This document shows, piece after piece, positions 52,027-61,825 of a DNA stretch of 64,000 nucleotides. Under the pieces are notes generated by a model that saw only the letters and a list, made by a program, of their open reading frames with translations, was not told where the DNA came from and ran no database searches. Numbering within the stretch: position 1 is the first letter of the stretch; each line of letters opens with the position of its first letter. This DNA is from Fistulifera solaris (lineage: Eukaryota; Bacillariophyta; Bacillariophyceae; Naviculales; Stauroneidaceae), in NCBI GenBank assembly GCA_030295235.1, contig AP026137.1:1-64000 (forward strand), read 5' to 3'. The translations under genes and the position numbers were made by a program.

Positions 52027-52780
52027 CTACTCTTCGACGAAAAAGATGTAGCGACTCTTGTCCAATAATTTGAAGAATGATCTGGTGAAGTCCGATACTT
52101 TATCGATGTCGAGCCACTCCTTGCTGGATATGTAGTCTCTATCAATGCACAGCAAAAAGTCCCCTATCATGTGGCTCAAAATTCTCCGCTTTATGGGAAA
52201 ATCGGACGCTTTGAATTTGCCCGCTGCAATCCCTCCCTGATTTGCGTCGAAGCGAATATTTGGCTTTTTGCGGAGAAGTTCTTCAACCTTTCTTGTCCAT
52301 CCCATATGATCCGACAACGCATTTATGAACTCCAGCAAAATGGATCCGACCGCAGTGAAGTTCACGGGAATGATACTGTCTTTCTCAAGATCCATAGCAA
52401 AGCACGTGCTAAAGCGTCTCTTCCAAATTTCGGCTAGAAAATCGGATCGCCTTTTTGTTGTTATACACTCAACGTCTGATTTCTCTTTACGGTTGTTGTG
52501 CTGATCGAGTTTGAGCTCATTTAAGAATCCAAAGTCGTTTAACACAAGGCAGCGATACGATTTGCAATACTCTTCGGGGAGTATGTCGTCCATTTTTCTG
52601 GGTAAGATTAACAGACGATAAGGTTTCCTGGTAAGGAGCAATACGACTTACGGCGCAATATTACCCTTACCTCTTGATATCGCCAGGCCCGATAACGCAA
52701 TTGATAGAGAACTCATGTAAATTTGCCGAACGCTCACGAGCGAAGAGATTAGCTCGTCTAGGATTCATTCCAAACGCCAT
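52027..52780 (-). CDS. 3' exons of the DUF6604-like gene, or a small separate gene
   Basis: Exon 52671-52780 starts at an ATG (MAFGMNPRR, then ANLFARERSANLHEF). It is joined across a 73-bp intron (donor AAGAG|GTAAGG, acceptor TTACCCAG|AAAAATGG, 52598-52670) to 52027-52597, giving 226 residues in frame with EEYCKSYRCLVLNDFGFLNE, a basic stretch (NNRKEKSD, TTKRRSDF) and a C-terminus rich in Asp, Lys and Phe. The block EEYCKSYRC resembles the region that follows the repeat part of fungal DUF6604 proteins. A 52-bp GT-AG intron at 52781-52832 would splice it in frame to the upstream gene. Either reading is possible; I favour one gene. Confidence 0.5.
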
Positions 52781-54940
52781 CTAGAGAGTTTCGCAGCAAA
52801 CTCCCTTGTCCGGTTTTTTCTTCGCCCCATACGGCTTTGATATCTTTATAAATCGTGTCCAGATTAGTCAAGAAAGGAATATCAAATGTCGGATCACGAA
52901 GCCGAAGCCCATTGTACAAGTGTAGTGCCGCCCTTAACTGGCCTATCGAATCAACAGTCGCGGTTCCTAGGCCAATGGAACAAATATACGTTGCGTACAG
53001 CAAATATTGTCCTCCAATAAGAGGGTTCCACAATCCAAGCAGCTCCACCTGGAGTGCGTCCGCGCCTTCATTCAAGGCATGGTAGGATGACCCGGGATGG
53101 GCAAACTGCTGAAGGCTACTAAACATATTGACGTTGGCGTAAAAAACAGGAGAATTTTCGGGTGATTTGTCTCGATCCGCTGCCGCCCGCATCTGCTCAA
53201 ATAGCAAATTGTAGGAGCGCTTGGCTGATCCGGCAATGCGAGCTAGGTCGCCGTCTCCTTGCAGTACGAAAATTGACATTAGTACTGCGTGAAAGCCAAA
53301 TGTCAGAGCTATTGGCACTGGTCTCGTTGGATCACCTCTTACGTGTCGGTCCAGCAGGTCAAGGACTGTAATTAATTGTGACCGGTTTGGTAGGTTACTC
53401 AAGGGCGTACTTCGGTAAACCAGCAAAAGTTGCGGAAATAGACTAAACACCAATGGTTCATCCAGATCGCCCCGAATTCGACGGGCAGGACGGCTTTTTT
53501 CACCAAAAGGGGGTCCCCAGATTCCTGGTTCTCCAGAAACGATTGCATTGCCTCTTACTTGACTCATAAGGAGCTGAAGAATCCTTTGCGAATTCAAGAC
53601 GCAGCAATCCCCGCAAATATTGTCGAATTCCTTCAGACACGTGTGAGGTTGCGGTAAGTTACCAACAGTTTGTGAAATCCCGAAGTGTTGTTCCTCCGTC
53701 TCTAGAAGCGTTTCAAACATGGTATATGCTTCGATTTCGGAAGCAATATCTTCCACGTACGCAAAATCTATACCTGATTTCTTGACAAATTGTTTCACAA
53801 TGATGGGAACATCCTCTTTCCAAGATTATCGCGAATTTTAGACTCCACTATCTTCGCCACAAACTGCAGAGCCATATCGGCATGCTTCTTTTGTTTCGTT
53901 ACATCCATGTGTTCGTTGATCTCTGCGATAACATCCGCAAAGAAAATGAGAGCCATGACATGATAAAACGACGAGAGATGAGGATGCTCCATCGCTAGTT
54001 CCATCTCGGCTCGATTCACACTGTCAATAGCAATGTTTGCCACCACTGCACATTCCATTAACAAGTGCATGAGATGTCCAGATGATTGACCGGGTACATG
54101 GTTTCTCATGTATAACTTTAAATGTTCGTAATGCAAACGAATAGATTGCATCATGTCATCCATTGTATTCAAGAAAGCCATGGCTTGGAATCGATCATCG
54201 GCCTTCAAAAGAACTTCCATGATATCAATGTCTTCTTTAAGTTCAACTCCGGTGTATTTCGGGAAGTTCCCCTCTTTGTTGTCACGTTCAACGTCCTCCC
54301 AATTCCTGTCGTCTTCTCTGTCTTCCTCCTCCTCATCGTCCAGCGTCAAGGCATGAAACCGACCCCCAATCGCATCTTTTTCGTCGCCGTCCTTCTTCGC
54401 GCTGTGAGCGGCTAAAATTCGATTCGAAAATACAAGAGCACTACCTGGTACGACAGTATTTTAGCACATCGATGATGTAACGATGTCCGAGATCACCTCC
54501 CTCTTTCGATCCAAAATTCATTGCCGTTACCTTCTCTCGCAGCCGAATACTCGTTGCTAAACTCGACATGATTTCGGGAGGGGCGATAATGAACTCTTTC
54601 GAAATCTCTTCTTCTTCCTTTTGCAAATAAACAGATCGGTTTAGCTGCAAAATGTGTTGCACTCCTTTCAAATAATCATCGACGGCGGACATCTTCAGCT
54701 GACGACCCGCTTTATTCTCAGCCATCCAGTTGTGAAACTGCAACGTAGCATCTTTATAAACGGCATAATACCCTTTATTTTCGACAGAAGCATCCGGTGC
54801 GACTTTCTCTTTGGCGTGAAACGTCGGTAATTTGCCTTTCAGACGTTGCAAAAGGAAGGCTCCTCGCCTCCTTGTGCGGCGGCGGACGCTTTGCTGCGGT
54901 CTTTCTTCTTATTGAGTGGCTTCTTGTTGTTGTTGGGCAT
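52758..54940 (-). CDS. DUF6604-domain-like protein, unrelated to the array family
   Basis: The N-terminal start is the ATG at 54940 (MPNNNKKPLNKKKDRSKAS). The coding sense then passes LQRLKGKLPTFHAKEK, YYAVYKDATLQFHNWM, PPEIMSSLATSIRLREKV and GHRYIIDVLKYC, the layout of the DUF6604 domain known mainly from fungi. A 43-bp intron (54402-54444) restores the frame to SAKKDGDEKDA, an acidic EEEEDREDD stretch, and helical repeats. The last part (52758-53798) has WNPLIGGQYLLYATYICSIG and LRAALHLYNGL, matching the conserved 'NPLLCGL ... HLYNA' region of that family. Two one-base breaks occur: at CCTTTTGC near 54850 (one more T needed) and at GGAAAGAGG near 53817 (one more A needed). Family function is not known. 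Similarity is from memory of the family and should be tested by profile search. Confidence 0.65.
54402..54444 (-). other. Short intron in the DUF6604-like gene
   Basis: Donor ACCAG|GTAGTGC and acceptor CTCACAG|CGCGAAG. Splicing gives LKYCRT-S-AKKDGDEKDA in frame with the downstream coding stretch. At 43 bp it is short. Confidence 0.55.
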
Positions 54941-55204
54941 CTTGATGCTAACTTCTTTCAGCGTAGCATTGATGATGAGAAACTTGTTAAGAAAGAATGA
55001 TGCGCACGCGACGCCCACAAAATTTTCTGACGAGGCGGCGAAACAACACACAGAAATTCTGTGTAGAGGTCTATGTTTCGAGACTAGAAACTTCTTTGCG
55101 CGTTATAATTCGACAAAGCGATAGAATAAACAGTCGAAAATATCGAAAATGGCTCTTTGTCACAAGACCTATTATTTGCTTACTAGCCGTCGGCGGCAGC
55201 TATA

Positions 55205-55790
55205 AAGTTCGCGCTGCAGGCTGCAGGCTGCATGTACTTGTAATACATAAAAATAATCGATGCAGTCCCATGACAGAAATCCAGTCGTGGATTGGTACAA
55301 CCATCTGTCATCTGTTTGGATGATAGTAAAAACATGAAGGTCACAATTCGAAAAGCATTGCCGGCTGAAATCGCAATCGCGCAAAATTCCAAGGTGAGAG
55401 CATAAATAGCTCTAGATCTATCATTGTAATCAGACTAGAATCAAACGCGAAAAAAGACAAAAAAATTCGCGCAGCAGGCTGCATGTTCAAAAGGATCGAT
55501 GCAGTCTCATGACAGAAATCCAGTCGTGGATTGGTACAACCATCTGTCATCTGTTTGGATGATAGTAAAAACATGAAGGTCACAATTCGAAAAGCATTGC
55601 CGGCTGAAATCGCAATCGCGCAAAATTCCAAGGTGCGAGCATAACTAGCTTTCGGTTGATTATTGTAATGAGACTATAATTAAACGCGAAAAAGACAAAA
55701 ATTCGCGCTGCAGGCTGCATGTTCAAAAGGATTGATGCAGTCTCATGACTGAAGTCCAGTCGAGGATTTGTACAATTAACTGTTTGGATC
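55205..55790. repeat. About 2.5 tandem copies of a 240-bp repeat
   Basis: The words GCAGGCTGCATG (about 55222, 55468, 55711), CAGTC dyads (55269, 55508, 55744) and GAAATCGCAATCGCGCAAAA (about 55368 and 55607) repeat at 238-245 bp. The third copy is only partly similar. Each unit carries one full CAGTC-type palindrome. It lies between the divergent-looking 5' end of the DUF6604-like gene and the 3' end of copy 25, with no coding content of its own. Confidence 0.85.
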
Positions 55791-55897
55791 TTCCTATCAA
55801 AGCTCAAAAAGTTAGTGCATTGACAATTCACCATTTACTATCACAAAAAGTTCATTAGTGTCCTTCTTAGTTCATTTCTTTGTAGTTCGTAAAATGC

Positions 55898-57307
55898 TTA
55901 GTGCATCCTAGTTTTACGCTTGCGGGGTTTGGTTGGTTGCGCTTCCAAAGACGAAGAGCCGGGCGGATCATTTATTCCAGGCTGCGATGTTGACGCATTT
56001 CGCCGCTCTGCGTAAATCTTGTCGATGGTCGACCCGTTGGAGCACATTCGTCCTTTGTCGTTGAGAACGGTGATGTTGCAGTTTCGCGTCAGCAACTGTG
56101 CTAGCCAGGTGTAGTGCAACTGTTTCCAAGTCCTATCTTTGACGACAAACTTACGGAGAGATGTATGTGTTTCCAACACCTCAAAAATGCCCTGCAAATG
56201 CGGGCGCCAATCGATCAGTTGAGCCGTCTCACTCAAGTCCAAGCAACGCAACTTGGGATTACGTTTTATACAAAGAATCAACGCTTTGGCCACGGGTGCT
56301 GCTTCGTCATGATCGAGTTGCAGAGAGCGATCTCCCGAAAGAGAAAGACACAATCGTTCTACATGACCCGCCGCGGCAACTTGTTTGAGAAACGCAATGA
56401 CAATCTCATGCCAGTCATCGCCATCGTCGAGAAACAGTTGAAGAGTAATATCCTTCGGGTCTATTTCCAGATCTTCGAAATCATCCGGTGGAAGAAGCTG
56501 TGCGTGCACTCGGTACACGAGAGTGTTGACGTGCGTGACCAACGGCAGCATGGCACATCCTGGGGAGATACCACAGATTTCGAGTTTATCGAATGCGTTT
56601 TGAAGTTCAAAGAAGCGATTGAGCGGAAAGTTGTTGAACGGATACCCGTGACGTTCGTACATGAGAACCAGCGTCCCAAACGAAGTCGTTCGATTCCCCA
56701 AAGCACTGACAAAGGCCATTCCACCATCGTGAAAGGAAAACTCACGTCCCAATTCCAAGTGCAAACAATGAGGCCGCGATGCCAGAATGACGGCTTGATC
56801 TTCCGAAAAGGTACCACCAAAGAGTCGGATGCGTCGTTGCGGATTCGATTTCAAAATTCGAATGAGTTGCGGTAATTGTAACGCGCCAAAATCAAAGGAA
56901 TTGTCCAACGAATAGATCGTGAAATACGTATGCCAAGCATCGGGAAGAGACAAGAAAAACGTCGCAGTCTCAGCAATAGCCGCATCGGTTTCTCCATAAA
57001 CGGCACAATACAAATGATCTTTCTGGTCATGGTTCGACAGCAACAAGAGCAAATACCGTTCCAAAAATGGTTCGCAGTGGTGGTTGTTGAAATAGATGAT
57101 GGAACCATTCTCTCGCCAAATGCAACTACCTAGAAAGTTTTTGCATTGCATCTGCTGAAGATCGGTCGGCTCCCCGAGGAATCCGTATAGGGGAGGTGAA
57201 GAATCGCCGTCGTTTTCAGCCAATAGAAGTGCCTTTTGTCGTGACGACATGCGGTTTCTCGGGATGAGCTGCAGTAAGGGACTGCTATCGTTCGGGTCTT
57301 CTTCCAT
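55898..57307 (-). CDS. Family copy 25, open 469-residue variant lacking the last module
   Basis: One open frame from 57307: SPLLQLIPRNRMSSRQKALL, LYGFLGEPTDLQQM, CIWRENGSIIYF, YGETDAAIAETATFFLSL, LQLPQLIRILKSNPQRR, ASRPHCLHLEL, DGGMAFVSALGNRTTSFGTL, MLPLVTHVNTLVY, DFEDLEIDPKDITL, KQVAAAGHVERLCLSL, NPKLRCLDLSETAQLIDW, LAQLLTRNCNITVLN and CSNGSTIDKIYAERR. There the family sequence stops: the FYNGS, LRPxLVATAL and HTDxLCEL motifs are absent. The protein ends with a short unrelated stretch (STSQPGINDPPG) and a basic tail KPRKRKTRMH. The clean frame and retained tail suggest a functional deletion variant. It is divergently arranged with copy 26. Confidence 0.85.
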   Translation of the reverse strand: MEEDPNDSSPLLQLIPRNRMSSRQKALLLAENDGDSSPPLYGFLGEPTDLQQMQCKNFLGSCIWRENGSIIYFNNHHCEPFLERYLLLLLSNHDQKDHLYCAVYGETDAAIAETATFFLSLPDAWHTYFTIYSLDNSFDFGALQLPQLIRILKSNPQRRIRLFGGTFSEDQAVILASRPHCLHLELGREFSFHDGGMAFVSALGNRTTSFGTLVLMYERHGYPFNNFPLNRFFELQNAFDKLEICGISPGCAMLPLVTHVNTLVYRVHAQLLPPDDFEDLEIDPKDITLQLFLDDGDDWHEIVIAFLKQVAAAGHVERLCLSLSGDRSLQLDHDEAAPVAKALILCIKRNPKLRCLDLSETAQLIDWRPHLQGIFEVLETHTSLRKFVVKDRTWKQLHYTWLAQLLTRNCNITVLNDKGRMCSNGSTIDKIYAERRNASTSQPGINDPPGSSSLEAQPTKPRKRKTRMH

Positions 57308-57954
57308 GTTTTCGTATTGTAAAGGTATAAGTCGTCAAAACAATTTAGCAAAAGAGAAGAAGGAACACTGTGATGCACCTCGAGAAATGAAGCAAAAGAA
57401 AGGATGCTGCAGTTGCTGCTGAACGAATAGACAACCGAAGTTTCACTATTGAATGATATCGTCATCTTGACATCCCAGACGCACCACGACGTCGATCATT
57501 CGGGAGTAGAAAGAGAAAGTCTAGTCGTCTTGTTCAAGTGTAATGATTGTACGATTAGAATCATAAAGACGTTCATTCATCGGCACGTTGACACACGCAA
57601 AACAGCCGATCTGTGATTTTCGTGTTCTTGTTTTCGCGGGCTTTTTACTGTACTGTAGGTAGTAGTCTGGTGTGTGTCAACGACGTCCAGACCAATTATC
57701 GAATTCCTTCTTACGTAGTAATCATGATTGAATTGTAAGTCGTGGAACTTTGACACTACATTTAGGAGCTATAGTCGTAAGCTTTAGTACCGTACAGAAA
57801 CGTGCTGTGTTAATTAGAAAACGTGAAAAGATCTTGAAAATCGCAGGAAAGCGCATTCACGGAATTCACGATGAGAAATCGCATAAAAGCTGTTGTTGTT
57901 ACGTAGTATTACAAAGATATACTTTCACTTTGCAGCAAAATTAAAGAAGAGGAG
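57308..57954. promoter_or_regulatory. Divergent promoter region between copies 25 and 26
   Basis: About 650 bp separate the starts of copy 25 (minus) and copy 26 (plus), the only head-to-head pair in the array. A weak CAGTC-type dyad (ATCATGATTG ... TAAGTCGTGG) lies at 57721-57745. No gene is recognised. Confidence 0.45.
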
Positions 57955-59510
57955 ATGAACGACAGTCCGCTGTTAGAGCTTGTTTCGAGGGAGGAGCTCT
58001 CCGCTCGAAAGGGTTATAAAATGGGCCACAAGGCAAACAACGACGTGCGCATGTATTGTTTGCTGCGAGAACCGGAACATCTCGAGGAGTTTGACTGGGA
58101 AACGAACGAGAAGATTATTTGGTGCGATAACGACACTATCATTTGTGTATGTAGTCGAGATATGTTGCAATACGATGAAACAAGCTATTTTAGTTTCAGC
58201 ATCGAGAGAGAGAATTTTTGCACGGCACAGTTTTCGGTAAAACCGATGCGGCTATCGCGGAGACGGCGACATGGTTATTGTCTCTTTCCAGTTTAAGAAA
58301 ATTCAATAAAGTTATTGTCGGTGGTTATGCTACTTCTATTACAAGGAAGCACTTTGACGTCGCGAGCTTTTCCGCAAAGCAGTTGACACAGATTCTCGGT
58401 GCAAATCCGACACGATGCATCAGTTTTATCGCGAGTCAGTTGACCACAGAGCAAATAGTTTACTTAGCAAAACGTCCTTTTCCTATCAGTTTGAAGCTGA
58501 ATCGCTACCAGAGCACTGACGATAAGGGGCTAAGAGACGAAGGAACTACTCTTGTAGATGCCCTGGAGAATCGACAATCTGCTTTTGGCTCGCTGGAGCT
58601 CGATGCTTCTAGCAATAGACCCATCATGAGTCGAGCAAATCTAGAGCGCTTATTACGGCTAGATTTTATCATCGACAAACTCAGCCTGGACTTCCTACAC
58701 GCGGATATTGTCTTGTCCCCATTCGTTGCAAGGGTACAAGCTTTAAACTACAATTTTACAGTGAAAGACCTGCGACCCGAAGACTTTGAGACGCTTGATA
58801 TTGTGGCAAAAGATCTTAAGCTTACCATCAATCTGGATGGTGCTACGCAGTGGAGTGAGATATTGATATCACTTTTAAATCGACTCGCCTGTCTGGGTCA
58901 TTTCGAGAGTTTGAGTTTCAGTTTTGACACCTCCGATGTGCTGCCTGTAACGTTGGGATCCGATCAGGCTTTAGTACATGCATTGGTCAATGTAATAGCC
59001 GGCAATCCGCACTTGATTTCTTTTGATTTCGAAAACACCCATGCTCTTATTAACATGGCTCCTTATAAAGAGACTATCTGTCAAGCTTTGGAAGAGCACC
59101 GTGGACTACGTTCAGTGATTTTTCATAAATTTCCACCTTTTCACAGAATATTTGCTGAATTGCTTTACCCTCTCGAACATTCTCGTCAACAGGAACTCTG
59201 GTATTCCGTGCTCGAGCGGCTGCTCTCTCGCAATCGACGCATCAACGTGTGCGATAATCGTGGCAATAGATACACCAACGGATCCACGATTGACACTTTG
59301 TATGCTCTCAATGATTTCTATAATGGCTCCTTCGACTTGTTGAAAGAGGATTCTACATCGCTGCGACCTCTCTATGTAGCGACGGCATTGACAGCGGGCG
59401 CTTCGGCAAACTTTCAATGCGCTGCTTTGTTGCTCTCGGATCACACCGACATACTGTGTGAGTTCTTGCACAACGAAGAAACGATCGACTCATCAGAGCG
59501 TGAGTCGTAG
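57955..59510 (+). CDS. Family copy 26, the only inverted copy; one break in a T run
   Basis: The start at 57955 opens SPLLELVSREELSARKG, REPEHLEEFDWETNEK, IIWCDNDTIICVCS. At AATTTTTGC near 58215 one more T would continue as FLHGTVFGKTDAAIAETATW. From there the frame is open to 59510: SAKQLTQILGANPTRC, AKRPFPISLKL, DEGTTLVDALENRQSAFGSL, LSPFVARVQALNY, DFETLDIVAKDLKL, NRLACLGHFESLSFSF, NPHLISFDF, LERLLSRNRRINVCD, TNGSTIDTLYALNDFYNGS, LRPLYVATALTAGASANFQC, LLLSDHTDILCEFL. It ends with SSERES and has no basic tail. Probably a whole gene if the T run is miscalled. Confidence 0.82.
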
Positions 59511-59649
59511 TGGCGCAATGTTTATCATAATATGCTCTGGACCAGGATGGCTGCTAACATGAAAGCCGATCCTTTTCCTAGAGACATAATTAAATTAACT
59601 TATTCACTGTGTATCAAATCTCATGCTAATTACTTTCCATATTGTGTTC

Positions 59650-61363
59650 GCTTCTTGGAAGCACGCGACGGCTGCGTTCTCGTTGCGCGTTTCACATAAG
59701 GCGTTTGGTGCGATTCTCTACGTTTTGCAATGATCTGTGTGGAAACCTTTGGTCGAGACGGCGCCTGCATTCGTTGTTCCTCTTGCTCTGTCGCATTTTT
59801 TGAATAGCTGACAAAGTATGTCGGTGTGATCGGACAGCAAGCATGCAGTGCGTCGGAAATTCTTGGAGGCGCGTTGTACCAAAGCGGTGCCCATGAGCAT
59901 CGGTCGCACGAAAATACATTCTTTCACCAATCGTTCCGATCCGCGATAGAAGCGATTTTGGTAAATCTCAGCTATTTTTGTCGAATTGAAGATAAAGCAC
60001 CGTTCTTCGAAAGTATCAAATACTGAGATGTTTTCGTTGTGCAAAAGCAACTCCTCAAGAGGCGCGGCGTACCGGTCACGGACATCCTGGCGGAGATTCT
60101 TCATGTTGGTTGGATATTCCCGGACGGACAAGATGCGCATACTTGGGTGTCGTTCCAGAGCTTTGAATAGAGACTTCATATGAGGACACAGCTCCACTTT
60201 CCAATTCATCTCGCTCAAATCAACACAGGTGAGCGTCGGATTGGCACGAATTGTACGTGTGAGCGCATCGACAAACGCTCTCACTCTGGCACGTGAATAG
60301 TTAGGCTCTTCGATAAAGGGCTCATCTCCATCTTCAAAATCCCAGCGGTAGTTCATCGATAATCCCAAACGTTGGAAATCACCCAATGCCGCCACACGAT
60401 TCAAAAATGCGATGAGACGACCATCCCAATCTTCATGATATTTGTCAAGATAGAGTCGGAGATCCAAATCTTTCGTCACAATGTTGAGCGAATGAAACGC
60501 GTGCGGTGAGATGTGTTTGGCATCCACTTCGTATTGAAGAGCCTTCACTTTGGCGGAGAAGGGTAACAGCACCAGCTCTGGGTCGAGGGCACACATCGTC
60601 AGCTTGTCCAGAACAACGTCGAGTTGAAACAAACGAATCAAATTGTTACGGCTGAATGGCATTAGGTTTCGAGGGAAATTGATCGTGAGAAAGCCAAATG
60701 AGGTCGCTCGTTGTTCGAGTGCGTCGATAAACGCCGTTCCGCCATCTTGAAAAACCCAGCCGCGATTTGTTTCCTCCGATTGAGCCAATGTCAGGTTCAA
60801 CGGAAAGGGACGCGTCGCTAGAATGACAGATTGCTCGGGACTCCAATTTCCCATTCGAAAGTCATAGTGCCGTTGCGGATTGGCCTCCAGGATCTGCGCC
60901 AGTTGTTCCGGTCGAAACGCGCGAAAATCGAGTGCGTATTGTGTATCGTACTCAAAGCCGGCGTACAGTTCCAAACGTGTGCGCGTGCTGTCGCCCTTTT
61001 CCTTGAGAGAACACAAAAGGTAGCGGCTTCGGCCAGCGCCTCATTCGATTCGCCGTAAATGACACATTCCAATTCGTATTTGGGGTCTCCGTCGTATTCG
61101 ATCTTCAACGACAAGGTTCGTTTGTCGTCTCGATTGAACGAAGAACCCGAAAAACAAATAAGGGCTCCACAATCCAGCCAAATAGCGAGACAGCGATACT
61201 TGAGCAAATCTAAGTCTTCGAAATGACGGGGTGCGCGTACGAAATGGTACACTGGAATGTAATAAAACCCGGTCGGTTCCGGTCTGAGTTTCTTTTGTCG
61301 TTCGAAAAGCAAATCATCCGGAATACGCACTAATACAGGAGCGCGCTGAGACATTTGCTGCAT
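59650..61363 (-). CDS. Family copy 27, one break in a T run and one near the tail
   Basis: The start at 61363 opens VLVRIPDDLLFERQKKLR, FVRAPRHFEDLDLLKY, IWLDCGALICFS, YGESNEALAEAATF. At ACCTTTTGTG near 61012 one more T is needed to continue as FLCSLKEKG. The next 430 residues are open: FRPEQLAQILEANPQRH, ATRPFPLNLTL, DGGTAFIDALEQRATSFGFL, LLPFSAKVKALQY, FHSLNIVTKDLDLRL, NRVAALGDFQRLGLSM, NPTLTCVDLSEMNW, LEELLLHNENISVFD, VRPMLMGTALVQRASKNF, LLSDHTDILCQLF. The frame ends at 59718. The family-type basic tail (VKRATRTQPSRASKK) is readable in another frame at 59655-59700, so a second small shift lies nearby. It is convergent with copy 26. Confidence 0.82.
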
Positions 61364-61825
61364 GGTGGTGCTGTATGTGTTGTTTTCTTGAAGCGATAAA
61401 ACGATAGCTTTGAATAATGAAGAGATGAATGGGAGAGGCGACGATCTTGGTTGAAACGATCGGCGACAAAAATCGCCAAAATTTGAAGGTGTTTTCGTAC
61501 ATAGACTACAAACACGTTGGTATACCGGTTCGACTTGTCCACTTATAACACGCTCAGGACTGACATCCAGTCACGTATACTGTTTTTGCACTAGGTGTCG
61601 AAAATCGCTTTGCTAGCTTATTTGTTTGCTAAAATCAATCAATTTTAACGTAATCGATACCCATCTATTCTTTCAAAAGAGTGATTTGGCGGACTCATCA
61701 GATTCTAAACGGTTGGTATTATCAATCATACCTGGCAGAGGGAAACTCCGCTACCTTGCATAGTCGCTTCAATCGCATTATAGAGTTCATGTACTTGGAT
61801 CAAAGCAGATAATGTACGAAGCTGA
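61364..61825. other. Spacer between copies 27 and 28
   Basis: About 460 bp with a CAGTC-type dyad (CAGGACTGACATCCAGTCACG) at 61555-61575, about 195 bp upstream of copy 27. No gene is recognised. Confidence 0.45.
61555..61575. promoter_or_regulatory. CAGTC-type palindrome upstream of copy 27
   Basis: GGACTGACATCCAGTC dyad; same class and similar distance to the start codon as at copies 3, 17, 18 and 20. Confidence 0.42.

Noticed and set aside
56114-56875. 253-residue + strand open frame opposite copy 25
   Set aside because: Antisense shadow of an intact family gene; no independent similarity.
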